Assembly (NCBI GenBank): GCA_034509755.1
Contig: CM067553.1
Coordinates: 47,000,110 to 47,064,109, forward strand
Reading direction: 5' to 3'
DNA: 64,000 bases
Source: Anisodus tanguticus
Lineage: Eukaryota; Streptophyta; Magnoliopsida; Solanales; Solanaceae
The notes below the pieces were generated by a model. The model was not told the DNA's origin, did no database searches, and saw only the letters and a list, made by a program, of their open reading frames with translations. The translations under genes were made by a program, and so were the position numbers. Below, piece after piece: positions 32,010-43,750 of the stretch; positions within the stretch are counted from its first letter, which is position 1, and each line of letters begins with the position of its first letter.

Positions 32010-35000
32010 TCACTTAACTATCTTTGACACAATTCTGTCTACTGCCCTCCAGTACCTGTTCCTCCAGTTGTCCTTCAACAAATATAAGAGCAAGAAAAAT
32101 CCAGAAACTCCTGTTACATATCCCAAGAATATAACTACAACAAAAAGGAGATTTTCTTGATCATATGTATTCTCAATTGTTTCATTATTAGAGGGTCCAT
32201 TGTAACTGCAATTCATCCCATCAGGTGCACCACATAAGTATTTGTTCCCAATATATGTTGTTCCGTCTTGGTACAAAGTGTCAAAATGTGGATTCTTTGG
32301 AATTTTTCCACTCAAATTGTTATAAGACAAGTTGAGATGTTGAAGAAAATCCAACAATGCCAATGTCACTGGAATTTCACCTGTGAAATGGTTGTAACTA
32401 AGATCCAATGACTCAAGTGAAATCATCTCGCCGATAGTCTTTGGGATCAGTCCAAAAAGATTATTATGTGAGAGATTCAGCAATGGGAGTCCACTTAAAA
32501 GGCCAATTTTCTCAGGGATTTTACCAGTAAGAGAATTGCTCGAGACGTCGAATCCAGTGTTGTAGGAATAAACTGATTCAAGCCAATGTGTTTGTCCCTT
32601 GGTAACTATTTCTAGCTGAGCACCAGTGAACTTGAGTGAGTAAACATAACCTAAGATGGTCGCCTCGTTTTGTCTTTTCGTCATCATTTTCAAGCCATCG
32701 AGATTATCAGGAATGGGACCAGACAGATTGTTGTTAGCCAAACCGATGTATTGTAGATTTTCCAACTTCATTAGCCCTTCCGGGATAAGTTCATTGAAAG
32801 TGTTCGCTGCAAGTACGAGAATACGGAGGTTGTGCAGCTCACCGATAAAATTCGGTATCCGTCCTTCAAATCTATTTCCTGCCAAGTTCAGAATCTCCAA
32901 ATCTTGAAAGTTTTCAATCACTCTTGGAAAAGATCCTTCAAACTGATTACCGTTCAGGTCAAGGTAACGAAGGCTTGTAACGGGTTCAAGTTCTTTACGG
33001 ATACTTCCGGTGAGCTTGTTTTGTCCAAGATTAAGGTAAATGAGAGACTTGCAGTTTCCCAAATTACGTTGAATGGTGCCTGACAAACTGTTATTAGATA
33101 GATCAATAACCTGGAGAACGTTAGTAGTTGGTTGGCAAAGTGATTCAGGTATTGGACCATGAATTTTGTTTCCAGATAATGATATGGACCTGATACCGGG
33201 AACTTCTCCTATCCGTGTTGGAATTGTGCCGACGAAGTTGTTGAGTGACAAATCGATGACATTAACATTCTCGAGCTGAGTAGGGATCGGGCCTCGAAGT
33301 TTGTTTCGGGCTAAGTTCACTATTGTTGGGAAAAGAGAAGATTTCAACTGAATCATTGGAGGTATAATTCCCTTGAAGTTATTCATAGGCAAAGCTAGTA
33401 TAGAAAGGGAAGGGAGATTGAACAACCAGTGTGGTATGGCGCCCGATAGACTGTTGTTAGCCAAATTCAAAACCACGAGGCTCGTAAAATTCAAAAAGAA
33501 ATCCGGGATTTCTCCTCTCATATTGCAAGACGTAAATTCCAAAATCTTGGGCTGGAACTTTTGCACGAAGGGTTGATGTTGATCGTCGATTTCTACTGAC
33601 AATCCACTAGTTCCTAAACTAATTTCATCCAATTTAGACATACGGAACAAAGACAATGGCATATTACCATTCAGCCTATTCCTCTGAATGTAAAGAGATG
33701 AAAGCTGAGGAAGTTGAAGTATGCACAATGGAAGACGTCCTGTTAGATCGTTCCATTCTAAATTCAGGTACACGAGGAACGGGATTTGACAAATCGAAAT
33801 TGGAATATGCCCTTGTAATCTGTTCTGAAATAGAGATAAGTATTGGAGGCTTATTAAACTGGACATGGATACAGGAAGTTGGCCTGTGATATCGTTGTTG
33901 TTGAGCATCAGTACACTTAATTTCTTAAGTTTCGTGACTGAAGAAGGTATCGACCCTTGGATCGAGCATCCATCAGCTCGGAAAATGGATAATGAAGTTG
34001 AGTTAGTTAAAGAATGAGGAATTGTTCCACCTACACGAACGAAGCTTATGTCAAGAAATGTCAACTTCGACCACGGGGCTGAAAACATTGAAACAAGATT
34101 TATGGTCATAGAAGGATTGCTAGAAACAGAAAGTTCTTCGAGACGAGGAAGGTAAGGGATATGACCATCTAAATCGTTGCCACTAAAATCAAGAACCGAG
34201 AGAGTTGTGAGGTTCGATAGCAGATCAGGTATCGAGGATGTTAGAACGTTAGAACTCATATCTAGAGTAGAAAGATTAGTAAGGTTAAGCAATTGCCCTA
34301 TCGGAATTCTTCCTGAAATGTTGCAGTTGGAAAAATGAAGTGACGTGAGATTTGAAAGGCTTGAGACTGGTTTAGCCCAAAAAATGATTCGGACGCCTTT
34401 GATAGATCAACACCAGTCAATACTAGATATCTGAGACGTCGGAGTCCTTCTAACCACCTTAGATTCAGACTAGACAAATGACCGTAACTTAAAAAAGAAA
34501 ATAATGAGCCAAAATCCAACTTCAGTGGAAATGTCAAGCTAACAGAAACAGAAGAAAAACAGGGTACTAAATTAGCACACGAAAGATCGAGAGACCTTAG
34601 AGATGTAAGGTTTGTGAATTGAGTTGTAATGGAATCTTGAAACATGGCGTTAGACAGATTGAGATAAGTCAATTTTGTTAAGTTCGATATCTCGACAGGT
34701 AACTTTGAGTACACGAAGTTGTTGAAACTCAGGTCGAGATGTTGCATATGGTTAAGAGTGAAGAGCAATGGAGATATAGTACCTTTAAGGGAAAAATCAG
34801 ACGTGTTGTTAGAATTTGAAACAAGTTCATTATTGATATTGATCATGACTTCAATTGGATTAGGATTCCGGAGGTTGACAACTACAACACGACCTGAACT
34901 CGAGCATTTTATTCCTTTCCAATTGCAACAATTCCCACCTTGCCATGAAGATAACCGATTAGATGGATCAGTTAGCAAGGATTTGAAGCTTAGCAGAGCT

Positions 35001-35089
35001 GCTCTTTCTGTTTCATGGCAGCCATAAACGATCGAAAAATGATAAAATAGTGTAGTAGCAAATATAATGAAACCTTTGTTTAACCACAT
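32010..35089 (-). CDS. LRR receptor-like protein (RLP), one frameshift
   Basis: Intronless. The start at 35089 gives a signal peptide (MWLNKGFIIFATTLFYHFSI). An LRR N-cap follows with CHETERAALLSFK and a C-C-W pair (NCCNWKGIKC). A long array of plant-type LRRs (LxxLxxLxLxxNxLxGxIP) extends to NNLSGKIP. The C-cap has YLCGAPDGMNC, then an acidic linker, one membrane span near the end and a short basic tail (NWRNRYWRAVDRIVSKIVK). There is no kinase. This is the RLP architecture used for cell-surface immune or developmental sensing with a co-receptor kinase. The frame is continuous in 35089-about 34384 and again to 32010, but one base is missing at the A6 run 34379-34384 compared with the plus-strand paralogue, creating a stop at 34298. 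Either a young pseudogene or a homopolymer assembly error. About 1,025 codons otherwise. Confidence 0.85.
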
Positions 35090-36954
35090 GACTTCAAGAT
35101 GATGAACAATATACTAACTCCTAAGTTGTCCAACTGTTAAATGCTTATTTCCTATACTGTTTTCATGAATAAATAAAACATTATTTAGTGTAGGCTTCTA
35201 TTACTGAGTTGAAATTCATTGCATACTATCAATGATTTAATTCAATGAAAACTTGATTTAATGGAGAAAAAAAGGGACAGAGTGTTTGTAAGATGTCTAA
35301 TTTTCTGTCAATATCAGCAATTTTCAAATTGTTTGGAGAGAAGATGGCTGACTTTGACAAATTCCTCTACAAAATATCTTCTATGTTTGAAAAAATAACA
35401 TGACTATGTTAGGAAATTTTCCATATCTTTTACCATTGTGTAAGTTTTGCTGCTTCTGATATGAAAATAGTCTCTATCGTGTTTTGACTTTGTTACTTCT
35501 TCAATAAACAGGTTTTTAACATAAAAAACCTTAATGTATACCCTTAAAGTTTAAGCTTATCCTTAATGTATCCTAATTTACTAAAAGTTTAGGTACATCT
35601 AAATGTGGAGGAGCATGTGGCCGGCACCAGATGCCTTTTAACTTTAGAGCCATAGCAAGACCAGAGCACTCTTCCAGAGTTTTCTTTCAATCTTATCTAA
35701 CCATTGATAAGATCTAGACAAAATACGAGATGACACGACGTTGAAAGTAAACCTGACCGGTATGAGCAAACAAACTAGACATGTCTACCGTCATCATGAA
35801 CATACATACATCATTCATAAATACATACATAACTTTAAATAAGTGGAACATATGACCAGTGGTCTAAACATATCTGAAAAATCATAAAGTATGGATGTTG
35901 CATTCTTATTGTTCAGCAGCTCTTAAATTATGATCTTAAACTATGTTCTTATGCTGTTGCACACCAAAAAAAGAAAAAAAATAAAGAAAGATCAAAAGAA
36001 GACAAACTATATGGAAATAAAACAAAAGTACATCACAAAATATAGAGACATCAACTTTTGGAAAATATTTAACTAATCATCCAAAGAAAGCTTTGTTCTT
36101 TATTCTTTATTCTTGATCAGATTGTAGTACAATATAGTAGGAAGCTTGAACAAGAAAAAAACACATTTCCCAATTCCTTCAACAGACAGACAGTCTTCTT
36201 CTCTCCTTTAAGTTTTGTCCTTTCTCTTTTCCTATATACCCTTTCTCTTTTTCACTAAAGCTCTGATGGAGATATCTATTATTTTCATAATATTAGTAGT
36301 TTAATCCGTTATACCGCCAAGTTTGCCTTATTTTCAAGGTTATTAATCCTACTTTTCATGAATTATTACAAAAAGTTAATCTTTTAGATAATTTGATAGT
36401 AGCCGGTTAGGTTGACTTTGGAAAGGGACGACGTTGAGTTGATGGCAGAGAAAGACTTGGCATCGAGGGATAGACGAGTATAAAGAAGGGTGAATAATCT
36501 TTTATAGATTTGATCTTGGCTTGATGTAAAATCTTAAATTCTTGTCACATAAGTAGCAACCTGCACAAATGGTGTAACGATTGCCCCAATGTCTCCAAAC
36601 ATGGGCTTGGTGGTTATTATTTTTTGTACTATCAATATATCAAAGTTATATAAAGACACATGATTTTAATGAAGGTTTCAGTCCACAATATCAACTATAA
36701 TATATTTATATAACTTGAAATTAACCTAAATAGTCGTTCACCAACCACTTAAACTAAAAATAACCGGCGGATGTATAAATAATAAATATATATATATTTC
36801 ATGTATAATATGTGTATACCTATGTATAATCTACGTATACCGGCTAGGAAAAGTAACCGTGAGTCCTGCCGACTATTTGTTATAAGATCCCTACACTCAT
36901 ATCTAGTTATTACTTTTCCATAAAAGATAGGCAGTCCAGTTTCCCTTTATCCCT
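35090..36954. other. intergenic region between RLP and SMXL-like gene
   Basis: AT-rich, no gene, tRNA or clear mobile element. It contains the upstream regions of the divergent RLP (minus) and SMXL-like (plus) genes. TATGTATAATCTACGTATACC-like motifs near 36800-36840 look like part of a dispersed repeat. Confidence 0.5.
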
Positions 36955-36961
36955 TATAAAA
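36955..36961 (+). promoter_or_regulatory. TATA box of the SMXL-like gene
   Basis: TATAAAA, 230 bases upstream of the ATG at 37185, giving a predicted leader of about 195 bases that is CA-rich and lacks other ATG-initiated long frames. Confidence 0.55.
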
Positions 36962-37610
36962 GCCAAAAAGATAGGAGAGACAATTTAGCTTTGCTTCACA
37001 TGCTTTCCACTTTCTCATACAAAACCAACAACCACAAGAAAGGCACAAAATCCCCTCTTCAAAAACTCCTACTTATTCCCTTCACTTACCTCGAAACACA
37101 CAACTAACAAAAACTTGTTATGAAATTCAAGAATTCAAAATCTATACTTGTCCATCTTTGATCTTTCAAAAAAAAAAACTGAAAATGAGGACTAATTATA
37201 CTTTCCAACAGGCACTAAGTGTTGAATCTTCAATCATAGTGAAACAAGCTGTGAATTTAGCTAGAAGAAGAGGACATTCACATGTAACTCCTCTTCATGT
37301 AGCAAGTGCAATGTTAGTTTCTTCTTCATCAAATCTTTTAAGAAAAGCTTGTTTCCTATCACATTCACATCCACTTCAGTACAAAGCTCTTGAACTTTGT
37401 TTCAATGTGGCACTCAATAGGCTTCCTACTTCTTCATCTAGTCCTATCCTCCAGCCTCGTGTTCACCCTCCTTCTCTTTCTAATGCCTTGGTTGCTGCAT
37501 TCAAGAGGGCACAAGCCTATCAACGGCGCGGTTCGATGGAGAATCAACAACAGCAGCATATTTCAGTCCTTAGAGTTGAAATAGAGCAGCTGGTTATTTC
37601 AATTCTTGAT

Positions 37611-37931
37611 GATCCTAGTGTTAGCAGAGTCATGAGAGAAGCCGGTTTCTCTAGTGTCCAACTAAAAGCCAACGTAGAACACGCTATTTCTTCCGAAAAT
37701 AGCACAAAACCGATGGTCATAGAACCAGGAAATGATCTCAAACTGTCACTATGCAAATCAGGTTATGATCCAAGTGTTAGCGGAGTCACGAGGGAAGCTG
37801 GTTTTTCTAGCATCCAACTAAAACCCAACGTAGAACACGCTATTTCTTCGGAGATTTTTTTTGAAAATAGTGCAAAACCGATGATCATAGCACCAAATAA
37901 TCTCAAATTATCACTATGCAAATCAGGTAAT
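37611..37931 (+). repeat. in-frame tandem duplication inside SMXL exon 1
   Basis: Two adjacent units, 37611-37766 (52 codons) and 37767-37931 (55 codons). Both run DPSVS-V-REAGFSS-QLK-NVEHAISSE, then an ENS-KPM-I stretch, then LKLSLCKSG. The second has three extra codons. Only one copy of the DPSVSRVMREAGFSS segment is usual in the family. Confidence 0.85.
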
Positions 37932-38519
37932 GATGATCAAGTCAAGAAAGATGATGTGATGAGTGTTACAGAAGCAATGATGAACAAGAAAATGAGAAAC
38001 ACCATTATTATAGGAGAGTGTTTAGCCAATGCAGAACGGGTTGTTAGAGGAGTTATCGATAAGTTTGATAAAGGAGAAGTATCATTACACATGAAACATG
38101 TGCAGTTCATAAGTGTTCCACTTTTTACACTTAAAAATGCCTCTAAAGACGAGTTCGAGGCCAAGATCGAAGAGCTAAGGGTTTTACTAAGAAGCTATAT
38201 AAACAGAGGGGTTGTTTTATATTTAGGTGATCTTAAATGGATATCTGAGTTTTGGACTAAGCACAATGAGCAAGAAAATAACGACATGATAATGGAGCTT
38301 AGTAGATTGTTTTGTGGTGAAATGAGGGAAAATGGAAGGCTGTGGCTTATGGGAATTGCCAGTTTTGAGACTTACATGAAATGTAAAACTGGCTGTCCTT
38401 CCCTACAGACACTTTGGGATCTTCATCCTCTTACAATTCCTGTTGTCAACCTGGATCTCAGCCTTAACTTTGAAAGGTATGTATTTTCTTAAACATTTCC
38501 CCTTATCTTTTTACGACGG

Positions 38520-38683
38520 TAGTACGGGTTAGCTCGTGCGTGCTTCAACTATTCTACCGTGTACTAGCTTGTTATCTTCCACCAGTACATGTATTGGGTA
38601 ACTCTACCTACCAAAAGTTTAGGCAGATGAGAAGAAATCATCTAAGCTCCGATGGTCTTTACCACTTCATCGTCTAGGCCACA
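38520..38683 (-). mobile_element. SINE relic in SMXL intron 1
   Basis: On plus: GTTAGCTCGTGCGTGCTTCA, TACATGTATTGGGTAACTCT, GGCAGATGAGAAGAAATCAT and CGTCTAGGCCA, the reverse complement of the SINE body and A box seen at 20580-20770. Confidence 0.6.
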
Positions 38684-38690
38684 CCCTTGG

Positions 38691-38812
38691 GCTATGTTGC
38701 TCGGACTCTTCAAATATGCCGATGAGCTGGTGTAGGATCCTCCAAAAGTAGTGCACTTTTTGAGGATCCGACACAGGTGCAACATCATATTTGGAGAGTC
38801 CGAGCAACATAG
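38691..38812. mobile_element. short foldback MITE in SMXL intron 1
   Basis: 122 bp, almost wholly an imperfect hairpin: CTATGTTGCTCGGACTCTTC at the left, the complement at the right, and GGATCCTCCAAAAGTAGTGC mirrored inside. A 7-bp duplication CCCTTGG flanks it (38684-38690 and 38813-38819). Confidence 0.8.
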
Positions 38813-39544
38813 CCCTTGGTTGCATCCTTTATTGTTACTATTTGATTTATTTTCTTTAAACTATATCTTTGACTAATCATCTACTATTATTTACACTAAT
38901 TTCTGGTTTCCTTCTCCAGTGATCTCCATAGTCAATTTAGAACAAGGACAACAGTGGATGGTTCAACGGTCAAAACTGAGTGCACTACATTTAACAGCAG
39001 CCCAAGTTTGCCTTCATGGCTCCAAAAGTACAAGGAAGAGAATAGACAAGATAACAACAATATTCAGGTATAGTTAAAAAATATTTTACACTGTAGTTCA
39101 CTTTAAAAATAATTATAGATAACCGTTTATAAAAAGATGGACTAGTAAACTGAAAAATAAGCCATGTTGCCTACCACCACATGTAAAATACACTGATAGC
39201 GTAAAAATTCTCTTACTCTGTCGGCATATATAAAATCCTTTTAACTGTTTATTGATGCTGCTCATGTTTCATTAGCAGGAACCAGAAGAAATGAGAAATC
39301 TTTGCAAGAAGTGGAACTCTATTTGCTGTTGTGTTCACAAACATGATCATAATTTTCTATCTTCATCATCTCCTTGTTCCTCTACTTCAATATCTTCATC
39401 AAACCAATCAAAGAAAGAGCACCAATTCTTGAAAATAAAGCCTAAGCTTCTATCAAATCCCAATTCAAGTCCTAATCAGCTTCCTCAAGTGAAGCAAGTG
39501 AATATATGGACCAAGTAGATAGGTTCAATGAGCTTAATCCCGAG

Positions 39545-39664
39545 CTATGTTTCTCGGATTCTCCAGAAATGCTGTCCCACCGGTGTCGGACTCTCCAAAA
39601 ACGTGCTTACTTTTGGAGAATCCAGCACACACCCGTCGACATTTTTGAACAATTCGAGCAACAT
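39545..39664. mobile_element. second copy of the foldback MITE, inserted in SMXL coding sequence
   Basis: Same family as 38691-38812: CTATGTTTCTCGGATTCTCC at the left and CATTTTTGAACAATTCGAGC at the right, with the mirrored ACTCTCCAAAAACGTGC / TTACTTTTGGAGAATCC middle. It splits the NELNPE / MKILCKALEEK part of the SMXL exon. No clear target duplication. Confidence 0.8.
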
Positions 39665-40070
39665 GAAGATTCTTTGCAAGGCATTAGAGGAAAAAGTTCT
39701 ATGGCAAAAAAACATAATACCTGATATAGAACAATTCTTGAATGTAGACACAAAAAGGAAGAAACTTGGCTTTAGTTCTTAGATGATGATTCTGAAGGCA
39801 AAGAGAAAATTTCAAGGGAGTTAGCTAAATTAATCTTTGGCTCTCAAGATAACTTCATTTCCATTGGATTAAGTACCTTTTCATCATCAACAAGAACTGA
39901 TTCAACTGATCAAGAAGTCAATAACAAAAGATTTTGAGACGAGCGAAGTATAGTACTGTTGAATTGTCTGACCGTCTCATTTAACAATTTAAACTGTTAC
40001 AGAGAAAGATCTTTTTACTTGATTATATTATGTCTCAGACACCCCCTCAGTGCACTTTAATTACTTATAT

Positions 40071-40367
40071 CCTATTTGTTCAAACTTTTAAAATTTGCTT
40101 ATTTTGAAAAATGCTTTTTAGCAGAAGTACTTTTGGACAGTAGCAGTTTGTGTTTGACTAATCAACCTAAAAAACACTTTTGAGCAGCAATTTGTGAATG
40201 ACCAAGATTTCAAAAGTGTTTTTGAGAAAAACAATTTTTTTAGCTTCTGAAAAACAGATTCTGCTACTATTCGAAAATAATTAATTTTTCTCTAAAAGCT
40301 TTGGTCAAACACATCAACTCTTTAAAAATAAGTATTTTTAGCTTCCGAGAAGCTTGACCAAATAGGC
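40071..40367. mobile_element. MITE between SMXL exon remnants
   Basis: About 297 bp. Ends CCTATTTGTTCAAACTTTT and the complement of AAGCTTGACCAAATAGG; the interior also mirrors (AGCAGAAGTACTTTT / AAAAATAAGTATTTTTAGC). A 20-base direct repeat, ATTATATTATGTCTC(A)GACA, flanks the wider insert at 40022-40040 and 40448-40466. Confidence 0.65.
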
Positions 40368-40589
40368 TATTAATTATGATATGACTCGACACACGCCGGC
40401 CCTCACATGTGGACCTGAGTGCTAGCTGCAGACTTTTAATCACTTAATTATATTATGTCTCGACAGGGTGGAGTCATCTTGAGAGGTTTGCAGATGCAAT
40501 TCAAGAAAATCCTAGCAGAGTGTTCTTCATGGAAGATATGGATCACGTTGATTATTATTCACAAAAGGGTATTAAAAAGCTATTGAAAC

Positions 40590-41640
40590 TGGATCCAATC
40601 CATAATTATCTCAATCATATCAAATCACCAATGAAATTGTATTTATTATCATATAATTAGGATGATTAGGATATAATTAGATAAGTCTTCCTTAATATTA
40701 GCCATAGAATGATCTTGTACACTTGTATATAAATTGTAATCTTAGGAATGAAATAAACTATGAGATTAATTTCTTTTATGGTATCAGTAGCCACAAAATA
40801 ACTCCCAAGTTTTGCCCTACCCTATTTCGGCCTCCTCCCCTCTCTAAAACCAAATAAAAAAAAATTAAACCTAAACCTAACCGACGCCCCTCCCTCTTTC
40901 TAAAACCTAATTAGGGTTTCTTAAACCCTAACCCTAGCCGCCCCTCTTTTCTCCTACTCTCCTTCTCGTTTTCCCTCCAAACCAAAACCCTAATTAGGGT
41001 TCTACCATTCGGCCACACTTGAGATGGAAAAAAGGGTCATACTCATCTTGGGCGGAGTTGTTTAAAATCCATTGTTGAGCATACGATGTCATAGATCATA
41101 TCATTCCTCCTAAGTATTCATCGGAGACCACCGTTGTTGACTCGAATTTATGGTCTCATTTAGATGCTATAGTCCTTCAATGGATTTATGACATAATCTC
41201 CAACGACCTTTTGCACACCATTTTAAAACCGGACTCTGCGACTCAACAGGCTCAGGAACGTCTACAAAATATTTTTCAAGATAATAAAATTTCTCGGGCA
41301 GTATATCTTGAAAACCAATTTACCAATATAAAATTGGATGATTTTTCAAACGTTTCTGCATATTGCCAAAAATTGAAAATGCTTGCCGATCAACTTTCAA
41401 ATGTTGGTGCGTCACTCACAAATCAAAGGTTGGTTCTCAAATTGATTGCAGGATTGAATGAACAATTTGATGGTGTTGCTAAGTTCATTCAACAATGATA
41501 TTTTTCTCAAACTGGATTTTAACATATGCTTGATATTCAAGAAAAATGGGGTAAACTTGGGACTTATATTTTAGAGGATAAACCCAAAGAAAGTGAGAGA
41601 AATCATCCAAAAGCACTAAACAATATTTGTGACCTAGTTT
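40590..41640 (+). mobile_element. Copia fragment: LTR end, primer-binding site and gag
   Basis: LTR-like sequence from about 40590 to 40778 ends in ATTTCTTTTA and is followed by TGGTATCAG (40779-40787), a tRNA-Met primer-binding site. A gag frame with many breaks follows: IVLQWIYDIISNDLLHTIL near 41170, then open from 41211 to 41498 (FTNIKLDDFSNVSAYCQKLK, ADQLSNVG, LVLKLIAGL), a UBN2-type Copia gag. It lies directly after the last SMXL coding piece. No protease or pol follows on this strand; sequence changes to an opposite-strand element near 41640. Confidence 0.75.
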
Positions 41641-43464
41641 GCTAGTAATTGGAGATGTCCATAAATCCGCATGAATGATATCAAAAGGAGAAAATGTTAC
41701 ACTTAGTGATGACTGAAAAGGAGGTCTAACATGCTTTCCTAAAGGACAAGAGTATCAATTGTAGGGAAATTTCCCTTTATTACATTGAATTAAATTTTGA
41801 CTCCCAAGAAAATTAAAAACTAGTGCTCCCGGGTGCCCAAGTCTATCGTGCCAAGTTGATAGAGAGATTGCAGCTAGAGAGGTATGTGAATTGACACTTG
41901 CATCAGAATTGGATGAGAAAGGATAGAGGTCCCCCACACTATTGCATCTCGTAAGAGTTGTCCCTGTACGTAGGTCCTTCACATAAAAACCAAAAAGGGT
42001 CAAACTCAATAGATACATAATTGTCACTAGTAAATTTTCTAACAGAAATTAAGTTTTTAATGATGTTAGCCGCATATAGGACATTTTTAAGGTAAAAGGA
42101 GGGTGAGGTGGCGATGTTTGAAGGGTGTCATAGCCTTGAATTGGAATGCGATTGCCATTTCTGAATTCTGACCAAAATAAATTGAGGATTACTCAAATTA
42201 AACAGTTGAGGGAGATTACCAGAGTTACGAGTGATATGGGATGTGGCCCCCGTATCCATGTACCATGCATTGTCGGGCTACTGGAGATTCATAGTGTTGT
42301 AGGACTGACTCAGTTCGGTAGGGGTCATAAGACCGTATGTCTGTTGTTGTTGTTGTGTCGTGGAGAAGTGGGCCTGGTGTGGCTGATCCGTGTGGTGTGG
42401 GCCAGGAGCAGGGCCCAGAATCCTGGGGGCAGACTCGGGTGCTGTGCCGGGGCAGTTAGGTAAGGGCAAGAGAAGGAAGCCCAATTTTTGGGGGTTGGCC
42501 ACGACATTGGGCTGGCCCATGGATATTGGACTGGGCTTGTTGTGGCTATCCATCGGAATTGGACCGACACCCTCGGCCCCTTCCTCCACTGCCGCATCTG
42601 TTGCCTCGGCCTCTGCCACCGCCCTAGTTTTGGTGGTCCGCGGGTTGCGGTGGTTCGGTGGGTGCAGGAGTGGTCAGCGGTGCATCTACTACCAACACAT
42701 TCTGATTATGTTCATCTTGTTTGGCACGTCTAGTCTCTTCCAATAGCAATTGTGATTGGGCCTTATTGAAGCTAGGGAGGGGATCAACTTGTTGGATCAT
42801 CGTCTCAAGTGTATCGTACTCACCTTTCGGCAACCCATTAATGAGTTGCAAGACCATCTTTGTTTCAGAAATTGGATTGCCAACATTAGACAATTGATCA
42901 ACAACTAATTTTAGTTGTTTACAATAGTCTGACATGTTAGCAAAGTTGTCAAGACGGATGTTGTTAAATTGTTCCTCCAGATACACGACAAAGTTTTCTG
43001 ACATCTTCTAGTCTCGTCCATAATTCGTGAGCCGAAGCACATGTCTTCATAATGGTATGAAGTAAATCCTTGGATATTGTGCCATATATCCATTGTTTGA
43101 CGATTGCATCGAGGCGCTTCCACGTTGGGTTGTCGACGTCGGGTGGACAGGGGGCGGTGGCATCGATGTGATCAAGGACGTTGTAAGCACAAGCATGTAT
43201 TCGAAATAGTTCAACCCACGATGAGTATTGACCATCCTCTTAATCAAGATTCAAATGGATAAAGTTCTTGATGTTCGTCACGGCAAAGGCCGGATGAAAG
43301 GTGTTAGGAGGGGGGGGGGAGAAGGAGTAGGATATGTGTCGTGGGTGGAGGAGGAAGAGGCGGGAGAAGCCATGGACAAGGGCTACCGGCGGCGTGAAAA
43401 AGAAAAGAAGGGCGGCGCCGAATTTAGGGTTTTGTAAGAGGGTAGGGTTTGACTCTTGATACCA
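41640..43464 (-). mobile_element. Copia fragment on minus: gag, zinc-knuckle/protease region and pre-integrase
   Basis: On minus, the primer-binding site TGGTATCAAGAGTC is at 43464-43451, then gag (QWIYGTISKDLLHTIMK near 43080-43030; 43004-42624 with EEQFNNIRLDNFANMSDYCK and LVLQLINGLP-like MVLQLINGLPKGEYDTL), a proline-rich region (42619-42278), a protease-like WYMDTGATSHIT near 42260-42220, and pre-integrase (42027-41755, SLSTWHDRLGHPGALVFNFL). Frameshifts occur between pieces. Integrase and RT are missing. It is a diverged relative of the plus-strand gag at 41150-41498. Confidence 0.8.
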
Positions 43465-43750
43465 TGTAGAATTGTATAATTCTCCTTGACTGGAGGCTTC
43501 TGATTAATACAATATATATATATATATATAGGTGTTTACAAGTACAAACTTAATTGTATGAAGATATCTAGTTTACATAATTACATCAAAATCATAAATA
43601 CAAAATATATAGAAAATATTAATATATTTTGACACTGTAAAATTTCTTATTTACGATATGGCTCCTTATTTCGTTTATTATAGCCTCCTGCTTCATTTTA
43701 TGAAATTATCATGAGTCATGACAAGATTTATTAAAATTAACAATACCAAT
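43465..43750 (-). mobile_element. probable LTR of the minus-strand Copia fragment
   Basis: Adjoins the primer-binding site and begins TGTAGAATTGTATAATTC on plus. The far end is not defined. It includes an AT dinucleotide run (43511-43531). Confidence 0.35.

Larger units (their letters stand above)
37185..40590 (+). pseudogene. SMAX1-LIKE (SMXL3/4-type) gene, first exon intact, rest decayed
   Basis: Exon 1 (37185-38476) is open: MRTNYTFQQALSVESS starts a double Clp-N domain (LARRRGHSHVTPLHVASAML, LQYKALELCFNVALNRLP, then LDDPSVSRVMREAGFSS), as in SMXL3/4/5, ClpB-like nuclear repressors acting in phloem development. Exon 2 is 38920-39067 and exon 3 starts at 39279, both in frame. Exon 3 hits TAG at 39516. 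The matching sequence continues in the +1 frame (DRFNELNPE), is cut by a MITE (39545-39664), resumes (ILCKALEEKVLWQKNIIPDI), shows another stop near 39780, then KEKISRELAKLIFGSQDNF to about 39935. A last piece (ERFADAIQENPSRVFFMED) is at about 40470-40590, after a MITE-bearing insert. The D2 ATPase end and the EAR motif are missing; Copia sequence follows. A 430-residue N-terminal protein could still be made. An upstream in-frame ATG at 37158 is not conserved. Confidence 0.85.

Noticed and set aside
42278..42746. Several GC-rich open frames on both strands
   Set aside because: These cover the proline-rich gag/protease spacer of the minus-strand Copia fragment; only the minus frame is element-derived and it is broken.
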